A DNA stretch of 64,000 nucleotides from Microbacterium sp. Gd 4-13 (GTDB lineage Bacteria; Actinomycetota; Actinomycetes; Actinomycetales; Microbacteriaceae), in assembly GCF_003095395.1 (NCBI RefSeq), contig NZ_QEIJ01000001.1, positions 496,001 to 560,000 of the forward strand. The letters are read 5' to 3'. A program made the translations under genes and the position numbers. The notes beneath the pieces are model-generated. The model searched no databases. It was not told the DNA's origin and saw only the letters and a program-made list of their open reading frames with translations. Below, piece after piece: positions 41,930 through 50,568 of the stretch (its first letter is position 1; each line of letters opens with the position of its first letter).

Positions 41930-42712
41930 TCAGTCGACGCCGAGGAACGAGCGGTCGGTCAGGACGATCGGGCCGTCGGACGTCATGGCCACGGTGTGCT
42001 CGGCGTGCGCCCCGCGTGAACCGTCGGCGCTGCGCAGGGTCCAGCCGTCTGCGTCGGTGACGAGCTTGTCGGTGGTGGCCAGAAACCACGGTTCGAGTGC
42101 GACGACCAGCCCCTCGCGCAGCGGGTACCCGCGTCCGGCTTTTCCGTCGTTGGGCACATGAGGATCGCCGTGCATGACCCGGCCGACACCGTGGCCGCCG
42201 AAGTCGGTGTTGATCGAGTAGCCGTCCGCATGGGCGACGGCGGCGATCGCTGACGAGATGTCGCCGATCTTCTGGCCCACCACAGCCGCGTCGATGGCGG
42301 CGGCGAGGGCGCGCTCGGTGGTGTCGATGAGGGCGAGGTCCTCGTCGCGCGGGGTTCCGACGACGAACGAGACCGCGGAATCGGCGACCCATCCGTCGAT
42401 CGCGACGGCGAAGTCGAGCGAGACCAGGTCGCCGTCGCGGAGGGCGTAGTCGTGGGGGAGCCCGTGCAGCACGGCGTCGTTGATCGATGTGCAGATGACT
42501 TTGCCGAACGGGCTCGCGCCGAACGAGGGGTGGTAGTCGATGTAGCAGGACTCTGCGCCGGCGCGCCGGATCAGTTCGTGCGCGCGGCGATCGATGGCGA
42601 GGAGGTTCGTGCCGACCTTGGTGTCATCGCGGAGTGCGGCGAGCGTCTCGGCGACGAAGCGACCCGCCGGGCGCATGGCGTCGATCTCGGCCGGGGTGCG
42701 CAGTTCGATCAT
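41930..42712 (-). CDS. map: Methionine aminopeptidase, type I
   Basis: A 260-residue metalloprotease that removes N-terminal methionine. Metal ligands are visible: two Asp in SLDFAVAIDGWVADSAV, His in GGHGVGRVMHG, Glu in VALEPWF, and Glu in AEHTVAM. The ATG at 42712 has AAAGGA 9 nt upstream. No N-terminal SH3-like extension is present. It is a single gene convergent with trmD. Confidence 0.95.
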   Translation of the reverse strand: MIELRTPAEIDAMRPAGRFVAETLAALRDDTKVGTNLLAIDRRAHELIRRAGAESCYIDYHPSFGASPFGKVICTSINDAVLHGLPHDYALRDGDLVSLDFAVAIDGWVADSAVSFVVGTPRDEDLALIDTTERALAAAIDAAVVGQKIGDISSAIAAVAHADGYSINTDFGGHGVGRVMHGDPHVPNDGKAGRGYPLREGLVVALEPWFLATTDKLVTDADGWTLRSADGSRGAHAEHTVAMTSDGPIVLTDRSFLGVD

Positions 42713-42846
42713 GGGTGTCCTTTCGACCGCTCTATTCTTCCGCGACACGACCGTGCGACCTATTCGTCACGGCGCGAATCCGAGAGGATGCTTCGGGCTC
42801 GCCCTGCAACGGCAGAGACGTCGAGACCGCCGCGTAGCATCGAAGC

Positions 42847-43335
42847 ATGTGGCTCCGACGGCTGTTCTTCCACTGGCTCTTCCCGGCTGCCGTGGTGCTG
42901 CCCCTCTGGCTTCTCGTCGGGTGGGGTGTGTTCCAGGCGGGCGGGCTCGCCTTCCTCTGGGTGCTGTTCATCGCCGCCCCGTCGGTGCTGGTCGGGCAGA
43001 CCGTGCTCGCTCTGCTCGTCCGCTCCCGCGGGAGCGTTCGCGCGGAGCGCGCCGTGTCGTGGTGGGACGTCCTGGCGTTCTCGGTCTGGCACGCGCTGAT
43101 CATCGCGACGGGATTCTTCTCGTCGTGGTTCGCTCTCTCGCTCGTCCTGGCGATTCTCGCGGCGGTGGGGGTCTTCTGGGCGAGCGTCGCGCAACTCTGG
43201 CGCGAGAGCCGGGCATCGGTCATGCTCCTGCGCACAGCTGACGGCACCGGGTACATTCCGCCGACGCGGCCGTCGTCCACCCCGAGAGCAGATCCGACGG
43301 TCGTCGTCCTCGAGGAGCGCCCTCACCAGTCGTAG
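42847..43335 (+). CDS. Small integral membrane protein
   Basis: A 162-residue protein with about four membrane helices (LFFHWLFPAAVVLPLWLLVG, LAFLWVLFIAAPSVLVGQTV, VLAFSVWHALIIATGFFSSW, FALSLVLAILAAVGVFWASV) and a hydrophilic Pro/Ser tail. I do not recognise a transport family and assign no substrate. TAGCAT ends exactly 6 nt before the ATG, so initiation is probably leaderless. It lies between divergent map and rplS. Confidence 0.8.
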   Translation: MWLRRLFFHWLFPAAVVLPLWLLVGWGVFQAGGLAFLWVLFIAAPSVLVGQTVLALLVRSRGSVRAERAVSWWDVLAFSVWHALIIATGFFSSWFALSLVLAILAAVGVFWASVAQLWRESRASVMLLRTADGTGYIPPTRPSSTPRADPTVVVLEERPHQS

Positions 43336-43341
43336 GGGGTT

Positions 43342-43370
43342 TTGGACCGCTGCCGCATCCATGGCAGAAT
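43342..43370 (+). promoter_or_regulatory. Promoter of rplS
   Basis: TTGGAC (43342-43347) and CAGAAT (43365-43370) with a 17-nt spacer. The downstream bases ATAGACG resemble those before rpsP (TGGCAGAATAGA) and rpsB. It gives a 5' UTR of about 115 nt. Confidence 0.65.
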
Positions 43371-43395
43371 AGACGTTTGTGTCCTGACCGGTTCT

Positions 43396-43473
43396 GCCAC
43401 AGGGGAACCCGCCGCATTCGCGGCACGGACGCGTCATCCCATTCTTGAACACATCATGCTGTCGACCTGTGGC
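43396..43473 (+). promoter_or_regulatory. Structured leader of rplS
   Basis: GCCACAGG (43396-43403) pairs perfectly with CCTGTGGC (43466-43473), enclosing a small hairpin GCCGC-attc-GCGGC (43411-43424). The outer stem ends 6 nt before AGGAAGAG, the rplS ribosome binding site. L19 autogenous leaders are known in other phyla, so this may be an actinobacterial counterpart; that is inference. Confidence 0.5.
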
Positions 43474-43493
43474 GGCCGCAGGAAGAGACGATC

Positions 43494-43844
43494 ATGCAGA
43501 TCCTCGACGCAGTCGACGCGGCTTCGCTCCGCACCGACATCCCGACCTTCGCCCCCGGTGACAACGTGAAGGTCCACGTCAACATCACGGAGGGCAACCG
43601 CTCCCGTATCCAGGTCTTCCAGGGCATCGTGCTCGGCCGCTCCGGCGACGGTGTTCGCGAGACCTTCACGGTCCGGAAGATCAGCTTCCAGGTGGGCGTG
43701 GAGCGCACCTTCCCCGTGCACAGCCCCGTGATCGACCACATCGAGGTCGTCACGCGCGGTGACGTGCGTCGCGCGAAGCTCTACTACCTCCGCAACCTCC
43801 GCGGCAAGAAGGCCAAGATCAAGGAGAAGCGCGACGCTCGCTGA
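43494..43844 (+). CDS. rplS: 50S ribosomal protein L19
   Basis: A 116-residue basic protein at the 30S-50S interface. The core is [37 protein letters not shown] and [26 protein letters not shown] precedes the ATG. A strong terminator follows, so it is transcribed alone from the promoter at 43342-43370. Confidence 0.97.
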   Translation: MQILDAVDAASLRTDIPTFAPGDNVKVHVNITEGNRSRIQVFQGIVLGRSGDGVRETFTVRKISFQVGVERTFPVHSPVIDHIEVVTRGDVRRAKLYYLRNLRGKKAKIKEKRDAR

Positions 43845-43855
43845 GTCGCTTCTCT

Positions 43856-43887
43856 CGAACGCCCCGGGCTGATGCCCGGGGCGTTCG
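43856..43887 (+). terminator. Terminator after rplS
   Basis: Perfect 14-bp stem CGAACGCCCCGGGC (43856-43869), loop TGAT, and arm 43874-43887, followed by TCGTCG. It lies 11 nt after the rplS stop. Confidence 0.9.
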
Positions 43888-44002
43888 TCGTACCCGTCCG
43901 ACATCGGTCGAGATGGGCGGTCCGGTGCACCGCAGGCGGCGGAGCGTGTGCGAACCTTGTGTGTGCGGTTCCCGAACGGCGGCGAGCCGAGTGAGGCATC
44001 CC

Positions 44003-44761
44003 ATGAGCAGTGACCAGGCCGCCCCCGCCGACGAAACGGCCCCCGTTCTGGCGGAGGACAAACCGCGTCGTGGATGGTTGACGTTCCTGCGAGACGTCGT
44101 GGTCATCGTTCTGATCGCGCTGCTGGTGTCGTTCCTCGTCAAGACCTTCCTCGTGCGTTCGTTCTACATCCCGTCGGCGTCGATGAATCAGACGCTGATC
44201 GAGAACGACCGCATCCTCGTCGATGAGATCACCCCGCGCTTCGGCGGGTACGACCGTGGTGACGTCGTCGTCTTCCGCGATCCCGGCGGCTGGCTCGAGA
44301 AGGCGGCCCGGGTGCCCGTCTCGCCCTTCACCGAGAGCGTGGAGTGGGTGCTCTCGCTCGTGGGCCTCGCGGCCCCCGACAGCGACGAGCACCTGATCAA
44401 GCGCATCATCGGCGTCGGCGGCGACCACGTCGTCTGCTGCAACGCCCTCGGGCAGACGACGGTGAACGGGCAGGCGATCGACGAGACCGCCTACCTGAAC
44501 CTCCTCCCCGGCAAGACAGCGCCCGATGTCATGGAGTACGACGTGACGGTGCCCGACGGCTCGATCTGGGTGATGGGCGACAACCGCGACAACTCGCAGG
44601 ACTCCCGCTTCCACCAGGATCAGCCCGGGGGAGGGTTCGTTCCCGTCGACAACGTCGTGGGTCGCGCGTTCCTCATCACCTGGCCCTTCGACCGCTTCGG
44701 GCTGATCGACTTCCACCACGAGGTGTTCGCGGGGGTGCCCGCGCCGGAGGCCGCGCCGTGA
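44003..44761 (+). CDS. lepB: Signal peptidase I
   Basis: Membrane serine protease that cleaves Sec signal peptides; 252 residues. A single membrane helix at about 33-53 (VVVIVLIALLVSFLVKTFLV) is followed by the catalytic Ser motif SFYIPSASMNQTL. The catalytic Lys is in HLIKRIIGVGGDHV, and box E is VMGDNRDNSQDSR. An insertion around ARVPVSPFTESVEWVLSLVG separates the boxes. I chose the ATG at 44003 since it gives a normal short cytoplasmic tail. rnhB follows closely. Confidence 0.95.
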   Translation: MSSDQAAPADETAPVLAEDKPRRGWLTFLRDVVVIVLIALLVSFLVKTFLVRSFYIPSASMNQTLIENDRILVDEITPRFGGYDRGDVVVFRDPGGWLEKAARVPVSPFTESVEWVLSLVGLAAPDSDEHLIKRIIGVGGDHVVCCNALGQTTVNGQAIDETAYLNLLPGKTAPDVMEYDVTVPDGSIWVMGDNRDNSQDSRFHQDQPGGGFVPVDNVVGRAFLITWPFDRFGLIDFHHEVFAGVPAPEAAP

Positions 44762-44783
44762 CGCTCCCCCCGGAGACGGCGTC

Positions 44784-45443
44784 GTGACCGTCATCGAGCC
44801 GCGTCTGACGCTGGAGCGTCGGCTGCTCAAGGACTACCCCCTGGTGATCGCCTGCGACGAGGTCGGGAGGGGCGCCCTTGCGGGTCCTGTCGCCGTCGGT
44901 GCTGCGGTCGTCGATCCCGCTCTGTCACGCACACGCATCCCGGCAGGGCTGCGCGACTCCAAGCTGGTTCCTGAACCCCGGCGTGCCGACGTCGCCGCTC
45001 GCGCGGCATCGTGGGTGTCGGAGAGCGCGGTGGGGTGGGCGAGCTCGGTCGAGATCGACGAGATCGGGATCATGGCGGCGCTCGGTCTCGCCGCCGTCCG
45101 GGCGCTGGCCGACCTGCGCGCACACGGGGTCGTGCCCGAGACGGCGATCGTGATCCTCGACGGCAACTACGACTACATCACCCCCGCCGGTGCCCAGGGG
45201 CTGCGTGTCACGCCGATCATCAAGGCAGACCGCGACTGCGCCAGCGCTGCCGCCGCCTCCGTGATCGCCAAGGTCGCGAGGGATGCGCTGATGGTGACGC
45301 TGCACGACGACTTGCCCGCATACCAGTGGGCGCGGAACAAGGGATACGCGAGTCTCGACCACCGCGAGGCGATATCCACGAACGGCCTCAGCGCCCATCA
45401 CCGGCACTCCTGGGCCATCGCAGACGCACCGACGCTCTTCTGA
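44784..45443 (+). CDS. rnhB: Ribonuclease HII
   Basis: Degrades RNA in RNA-DNA hybrids and removes single ribonucleotides; 219 residues. The catalytic N-terminal motif is IACDEVGRGALAGPVAVGAA. Other conserved parts are LRDSKLVPEPRR, IKADRDCASAAAASVIAKVA and YQWARNKGYASLDH. The GTG at 44784 lies 22 nt after lepB, so they probably form an operon. Confidence 0.95.
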   Translation: MTVIEPRLTLERRLLKDYPLVIACDEVGRGALAGPVAVGAAVVDPALSRTRIPAGLRDSKLVPEPRRADVAARAASWVSESAVGWASSVEIDEIGIMAALGLAAVRALADLRAHGVVPETAIVILDGNYDYITPAGAQGLRVTPIIKADRDCASAAAASVIAKVARDALMVTLHDDLPAYQWARNKGYASLDHREAISTNGLSAHHRHSWAIADAPTLF

Positions 45444-45491
45444 CCCCCCGCTGTGCCGGGCGCACGCGCGCGCCCGTAGGATGGAGCAACC

Positions 45492-45815
45492 ATGGATGAC
45501 GATGCTTTCGAGGACTATGACCGCGAACTCGAACTCGCCCTTTACCGGGAGTACCGCGACGTTGTCTTGCAGTTCCAGTACGTGATCGAGACCGAGCGGC
45601 GGTTCTACCTTGCGAACGAGGTGAACGTCGTTCGTCGCGATACCGAGCACGACTTCTACTTCGAGATCTCGATGACCGACGTCTGGGTCTGGGACATCTA
45701 CCGGGCCGACCGGTTCGTGAAGTCGGTGCGCGTGCTCACGTTCAAGGACGTGAACGTCGAGGAGCTTTCGCGGCGGGACTTCCAGCTGCCCGAGGAACTC
45801 TCGCTCGACAGCTGA
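45492..45815 (+). CDS. DUF2469 protein
   Basis: A 107-residue protein conserved in actinobacteria between rnhB and yraN. It shows the family text MDDDAFEDYDRELELALYRE, ERRFYLANEVNV and SMTDVWVWDIYRADRFVKSV. It is acidic at both ends with many aromatic residues, has no membrane helix, and its function is unknown. TAGGAT and GGAG precede the ATG, so it has its own promoter. Confidence 0.92.
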   Translation: MDDDAFEDYDRELELALYREYRDVVLQFQYVIETERRFYLANEVNVVRRDTEHDFYFEISMTDVWVWDIYRADRFVKSVRVLTFKDVNVEELSRRDFQLPEELSLDS

Positions 45816-45917
45816 CGCCGCAGCATCCGTTCCTCCCCAGGAGGCGGATCATCCGTTGCGCCCACAGCTCGTCGGAGAAGCCCCGTCTGAGCTCCCCGCT
45901 CCGCGCACCATGGGGGC

Positions 45918-46280
45918 ATGGCAGCCAAGGACGATTTCGGACGCGCCGGTGAACAGCGCGCCGCCGACCACCTGATCACCCTCGGATACCGGATCATCGA
46001 CCGCAACTGGCGGTGTTCCCAGGGGGAGGTCGACATCGTCGCCGTCCGCGAACGGACGCTGGCGGTGGTCGAGGTCAAGACCCGGCGGTCACTGGCGTTC
46101 GGTCACCCCCTCGAGGCCATCGACGACCGGAAGGCCACGCGGCTCTGGCGTCTCGCGGCAGCGTGGATCGCCGCGCACCCGCAGGAGGCCCGGGGGCGCA
46201 GGCTTCGTCTCGACGCGATCGCGATCACCGGGGCCGATCCCGCGACGGGCGTGCTCGAGCACCTGGAAGACGCGCTGTGA
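45918..46280 (+). CDS. UPF0102 (YraN) nuclease-fold protein
   Basis: A 120-residue protein with a restriction-endonuclease-like core: GEQRAADHLITLGYRIIDRN, then QGEVDIVAVRERTLAVVEVK, where the E, D and E-x-K residues form the family's putative active site. No substrate is established. It is next to the comM-dprA natural-transformation genes, as in many bacteria. The comM GTG overlaps its stop codon. Confidence 0.92.
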   Translation: MAAKDDFGRAGEQRAADHLITLGYRIIDRNWRCSQGEVDIVAVRERTLAVVEVKTRRSLAFGHPLEAIDDRKATRLWRLAAAWIAAHPQEARGRRLRLDAIAITGADPATGVLEHLEDAL

Positions 46281-47806
46281 GCGTCGCACGCACTCTGTCG
46301 GTCGCGCTCAACGGCCTCGAAGGAGCGATCGTCGAGGTCGAGGCCGACCTGTCGGAGCAGACGCCGAAGTTCGTGATCATCGGCCTCCCCGACAAGTCCC
46401 TTGGCGAGGCCGTGCAACGCGTGCACAACGCCTGCGTGAACAGGGGCCTGGCGCTTCCGCGACGGCGCCTCACCGTGAACCTCTCTCCCGCCAGCCTGCC
46501 GAAACAGGGATCCGGCTTCGACGTCGCCATCGCTGTCGCGGCGCTTGCGACGGAACGTGAGATGGATGCGGCGGGCGTCGCGTCGACCGTACATCTGGGC
46601 GAACTCGGTCTCGACGGGCGTCTGCGTCCGGTCCCGGGCGTTCTCCCCGCAGTCGCGGCGGCGGCACGCGCCGGGATTCGACGTGTGGTCGTGCCTCGCG
46701 CCAACCTCGCGGAGGCCGAGCTCGTCGACGGGATCGAGGTGTGCGGTGCGAGCTGCCTCGCCGAGGTCGTGCGGTGGCACGGGCTCGACATCGACATCCC
46801 CGCGGTAGAGCCGGTGGCGCTGGCCCGCGAACACGTCTCCGCCGACGAGGTGCCGGAACTCGCTGACGTCATCGGCCAGCGCGAGGCGATCGACGCGCTG
46901 CTCGTCGCCGCGGCGGGAGGGCACCATCTGCTCATGAGCGGACCACCCGGCGCGGGCAAGACGATGCTCGCGCAGCGTCTCCCCGGCATCCTGCCTCCCC
47001 TCGACGAGGCCGCCGCGCTGGCCGTCGGTTCGGTGCGGTCGCTCTCGGGCGAGCCGGTGACCCGGCTTTCGAGGGTGCCACCCTTCGAGTCGCCGCATCA
47101 CAGCACGAGCATCGCCGCGTTGGTCGGCGGCGGATCGAAGATCGTTCGTCCCGGCGCGATCGCCCGTGCGAGTGAGGGGGTGCTCTTCCTCGACGAGGCG
47201 GGGGAGTTCGCCTCGAGCGCGCTCGACGCGCTGCGCCAGCCTCTGGAGTCGGGGTCGATCGTCATCCATCGCTCCGGAATCACAGCCGCGTACCCCGCCC
47301 GGTTCCAGCTGGTCGTCGCCACGAACCCCTGTCCGTGCGGAAACTTCGCCGTGCCCGGGGCGGAGTGCGTCTGCCCGCCCCAAGCTATTCGGCGCTACTT
47401 CTCGCGGCTGTCCGGGCCGCTGCTCGATCGCATCGACATCGAGTTATCGATGCGACGAGTGGTCGTCGCCCGCAACGATCCTTCGCTCGGTGGGTCGATG
47501 ACGACCTCCGCCGCACGCGAGAAGGTGGGCGAGGCCCGGGCGAGGGCAGCACTCCGGTTGCGTGACACCCCGTGGCGGCGCAACGCCGAGGTGCCCGGCT
47601 CGTGGTTGCGGCAGGGGCCGCTGGCCCCGGCCCCGGTGGTGAGGCGCCCGATCGACGCGGCGTTGCATCGGGGGATGCTGACGCTGCGGGGCTACGACCG
47701 CGTGCTGCGCGTGGCATGGTCGCTGGCTGATCTGGCGGGGCGCGGAGCCATCGACGTGGGCGACGTCGGTCGCGCGCTGTACCTGAAGAAGGGAGTGCCG
47801 GCGTGA
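46277..47806 (+). CDS. comM: YifB/ComM family AAA ATPase
   Basis: A 509-residue Mg-chelatase-like ATPase. ComM promotes branch migration during natural transformation in Gram-negatives. An N-terminal S5-like domain (IVEVEADLSEQTPKFVIIGL) is followed by Walker A LMSGPPGAGKTMLAQRL, Walker B GVLFLDEAGEFAS, the sensor NPCPCGNFAVPGAECVC and the C-terminal helical domain. GTG at 46277 overlaps the yraN stop (GTGA). Confidence 0.93.
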   Translation: MSVARTLSVALNGLEGAIVEVEADLSEQTPKFVIIGLPDKSLGEAVQRVHNACVNRGLALPRRRLTVNLSPASLPKQGSGFDVAIAVAALATEREMDAAGVASTVHLGELGLDGRLRPVPGVLPAVAAAARAGIRRVVVPRANLAEAELVDGIEVCGASCLAEVVRWHGLDIDIPAVEPVALAREHVSADEVPELADVIGQREAIDALLVAAAGGHHLLMSGPPGAGKTMLAQRLPGILPPLDEAAALAVGSVRSLSGEPVTRLSRVPPFESPHHSTSIAALVGGGSKIVRPGAIARASEGVLFLDEAGEFASSALDALRQPLESGSIVIHRSGITAAYPARFQLVVATNPCPCGNFAVPGAECVCPPQAIRRYFSRLSGPLLDRIDIELSMRRVVVARNDPSLGGSMTTSAAREKVGEARARAALRLRDTPWRRNAEVPGSWLRQGPLAPAPVVRRPIDAALHRGMLTLRGYDRVLRVAWSLADLAGRGAIDVGDVGRALYLKKGVPA

Positions 47807-48993
47807 TGCGGATCGAGGTGACCGCCGCGTCCGCCCGTGCGGCGCTCTCGGGCGTGCGCGAGGTCGACGACGACGATGCGACGCTCATGGACGCCTTCGC
47901 TCGGTTGATCTGGGGGGTCGTCGTCGAGCCCGGCGACGGAGTGGCCGGACGCGTCGTGGAGCAGTGGGGCGCCGCCGAGGCTCTGCGGCGCCTGGTCGCG
48001 GGTCAGTCGTTGACGACGGACGGCATCGATGCGTCCGATCTGGCGAAGGGCCTCGCCCGGTGGAGAACCCGCGGCGACGCGACGGCTGTGCGGGCGGCCG
48101 TCGAGTCCGCGCGTCGGACGGGTGCTCGCCTGATCCTCCCCGGCGACCCCGGGTGGCCGGGCCGTCTTGCCGACCTCGGCGTCCACGGGCCGTTCGTGCT
48201 GTGGTCGCGGGGCGACACCGCGCTCGTCGCCGACGACCGGCGAACGGTCGCCATCGTGGGGGCGCGCGCAGCGACCGCCTACGGCGAACACGTGGCCGGG
48301 GAACTCGCGGCGGAGCTCGCATCGGCCGGGATCACGATCGTCTCCGGTGCCGCATACGGCATCGATGGCGTCGCGCATCGCTCCGCGCTCCACGTCGGTG
48401 GGCGGACGGTGGCTCTGCTGGCCGGGGGAGTGGATCGGCCCTACCCCTCGGGTCATGCCGCTTTGATCGATGCGACGGCGCGCTCCGGCGCAGTCCTCGC
48501 GGAGACCCCGTGCGGAACGCCCCCGACGAAATGGCGCTTCCTCGCGAGGAACAGGCTGATCGCGGCGCTGGCCGACGCGACCGTCGTCGTCGAGGCAGGT
48601 GTGCGCAGCGGTTCGCTGAACACCGCCGCGCACGCGGCCGCCCTCGGCCGGCCCCTCGGGGCCGTTCCCGGAGCGATCACGAGTGCGTCATCCGCCGGGT
48701 GCCATCGCGTCATCCGTGACTTCGACGGCGCGCTCGTCACGTGCGCTGGCGACGTGCGCGAGATGCTCGGCCTGAGCGACGCACCCACTCTGTCGTTCGA
48801 TGAGACCCGCACCGATGAGATGACCCGTGTGCTCGACGCCATGAGCACCCGGCAGTCACGTAGCGCTGATGAGATCGCTCGGCGCAGCGGCATCGCACCT
48901 CAGGAGGCGGAAGGGTTGATCGCCCTCGCCGAGCTGTCGGGGCAGGCTCTCGAGCGGGCGGACGGGTGGCGACGAGCACCCTCCACCCGATGA
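47803..48993 (+). CDS. dprA: DNA-processing protein DprA
   Basis: Loads RecA on incoming single-stranded DNA in transformation; 396 residues. The Rossmann-like core has VAIVGARAATAYGEHVAGEL, VSGAAYGIDGVAHRSALHVG, LAGGVDRPYPSGHAALI and KWRFLARNRLIAALADATVV. The C-terminal 80 residues form a winged-helix DprA domain. The start may be GTG 47803 or ATG 47806, both within the end of comM. No other competence genes are in the window. Confidence 0.94.
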   Translation: MMRIEVTAASARAALSGVREVDDDDATLMDAFARLIWGVVVEPGDGVAGRVVEQWGAAEALRRLVAGQSLTTDGIDASDLAKGLARWRTRGDATAVRAAVESARRTGARLILPGDPGWPGRLADLGVHGPFVLWSRGDTALVADDRRTVAIVGARAATAYGEHVAGELAAELASAGITIVSGAAYGIDGVAHRSALHVGGRTVALLAGGVDRPYPSGHAALIDATARSGAVLAETPCGTPPTKWRFLARNRLIAALADATVVVEAGVRSGSLNTAAHAAALGRPLGAVPGAITSASSAGCHRVIRDFDGALVTCAGDVREMLGLSDAPTLSFDETRTDEMTRVLDAMSTRQSRSADEIARRSGIAPQEAEGLIALAELSGQALERADGWRRAPSTR

Positions 48994-49044
48994 CGCGCCG
49001 ACGCGGCACACCGCGGCGCCGGCAACGGAAGGCATGCTGGGCAC

Positions 49045-49944
49045 ATGGAATGGGAGCGAGCGGTGGAGGTCTACCTCCGTCAGCTGACGGAGGTGCGCCG
49101 ACTCTCTCCCGCCACCGTCCGCGCCTATCGTTCCGATCTCGCCGACCTCCGATCTCATGTCGGCGACGTCGACCTCGATCGCATCGATCTCGAGGAGTTG
49201 CGCTCGTGGCTGTGGTCTGCGACCCAGGCCGGCTCGGCGCGGTCGACGATCGCGCGGCGAACGGCCACCGTCCGCGGGTTCTTCGCGTGGGCGGCCGAGC
49301 AGGGGCTGGTCGCCGTCGATCCGGCACTGCGTCTGGTGACACCCAAACGCGGTCGAACTCTTCCTCGCGTCGCGACGGCCGATGCACTGCGCGAGACCCT
49401 CGATGCCATGACGGACATCGCCGCCGAGGGCGACGCGATCGCGCTCCGCGACCACGCGATCCTCGAGCTGCTCTACGGGGCGGGGATGCGGGTCTCCGAG
49501 CTCTGTGGTCTCGATGTCGACGACGTCGACCGTGAACGTCGCACCGCGCGTGTGCTCGGCAAGGGGTCGAAGGAGCGCGTCGTTCCGTTCGGCGCTCCCG
49601 CGGGGCGCGCCGTCGATGCCTATCTCGTGCGCGGTCGTCCGGTGCTCGCCTCTCGTGCGGCGGCGGCCGGCAGAGCACTCCTGCTCGGTACGCGCGGCGG
49701 TCGAATGGGCGTCCGCAGCGTGTACGACCTCGTCTCGCGCACACTGGCGCCGCTCGTGGGAGCCAGCGTCGGCCCCCACGCCCTCCGCCACTCCGCGGCC
49801 ACGCATCTGCTCGATGGGGGCGCCGACCTTCGAGCCGTCCAGGAGATCCTCGGCCACGCGAGTCTGGGAACCACCCAGATCTACACCCATGTCTCGAGCG
49901 AACGTCTGGCGGCCACGTACCGCCTCGCCCACCCCCGCGCCTGA
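49045..49944 (+). CDS. xerC: Tyrosine recombinase, XerC type
   Basis: Resolves chromosome dimers at dif; 299 residues. The N-terminal SAM-like domain (VEVYLRQLTEVRRLSPATVR) precedes the catalytic part, with Arg in GAGMRVSELCGLDVDDVD, Lys in LGKGSKERVVPF, HALRHSAATHLLDGGADLRA, HASLGTTQIYTH and the nucleophile Tyr in the latter. It is full length, with no sign of a mobile-element integrase. CATGCT plus 6 nt precedes the ATG. Confidence 0.93.
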   Translation: MEWERAVEVYLRQLTEVRRLSPATVRAYRSDLADLRSHVGDVDLDRIDLEELRSWLWSATQAGSARSTIARRTATVRGFFAWAAEQGLVAVDPALRLVTPKRGRTLPRVATADALRETLDAMTDIAAEGDAIALRDHAILELLYGAGMRVSELCGLDVDDVDRERRTARVLGKGSKERVVPFGAPAGRAVDAYLVRGRPVLASRAAAAGRALLLGTRGGRMGVRSVYDLVSRTLAPLVGASVGPHALRHSAATHLLDGGADLRAVQEILGHASLGTTQIYTHVSSERLAATYRLAHPRA

Positions 49945-49971
49945 ACCGACCCCCGACGCTACGGTGGTGAA

Positions 49972-50568
49972 ATGCGCACCCGAGCCCGTTCTCTCGCCGC
50001 CGCCCTCGCCCTCGTGAGTGCGCTCCTCGTGGCCGGATGCTCCGCGGTGCCGCAGCCCATCGTCACGCGCCTCCCTTCCGACGGCGCGCCGGCCGCCTCG
50101 GCCACGCCGTCCGCATCCGCCTCGTCGTCCGCATCCGGCACACCCACTACCTCGGCGAGATCCTCGTCGACCCCGTCGTCGTCGGTCGAAGACGCGGACG
50201 ACTGCGGCGGTCAGGCGCGGACCATCACCGCGAGCGATCGAACCATCGTGCTGACCGGGCAGTGTCCGCTCGTTCGCATCGAGGGGAACGCGGTGGCCGT
50301 CGACGCTCGGGGAGCGAGCGTGGGCGCGGTGTCGGTCGCGGGAGACCGCATCGCCCTTACCGCCGAAGCCATCGGCGACACGACGGTCGACGGCAATGAC
50401 GCGTCGCTGGAGGTTTCATCGGTCGGTGCTCTGACGATCCGCGGTGATCGCAACGCGGTCACCGCACCGGGTGGCGGGGGAGACGTGGTCGTCTCGGGCA
50501 ACGACAACACGGTCACCGCTGCGGTGTCGAACGTCACGGTCGACGGACAACGCAACCGCATCGGTTGA
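49972..50568 (+). CDS. DUF3060 lipoprotein
   Basis: A 198-residue lipoprotein with lipobox VAGCSA (Cys about 23) and a Ser/Ala/Thr/Pro linker of about 50 residues. The C-terminal DUF3060 domain repeats short hydrophobic turns (VRIEGNAVAVDARGASVG, TTVDGNDASLEVSSVGA, VVVSGNDNTVTAAV), consistent with a small beta helix. Its role is unknown. TACGGT plus 6 nt precedes the ATG. It is convergent with the M23-like gene, with stops almost touching. Confidence 0.88.
   Translation: MRTRARSLAAALALVSALLVAGCSAVPQPIVTRLPSDGAPAASATPSASASSSASGTPTTSARSSSTPSSSVEDADDCGGQARTITASDRTIVLTGQCPLVRIEGNAVAVDARGASVGAVSVAGDRIALTAEAIGDTTVDGNDASLEVSSVGALTIRGDRNAVTAPGGGGDVVVSGNDNTVTAAVSNVTVDGQRNRIG

Noticed and set aside
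49045-49944. xerC as a mobile-element integrase
   Set aside because: Full-length XerC with normal motifs in its usual place after dprA; no att repeats or phage genes nearby.
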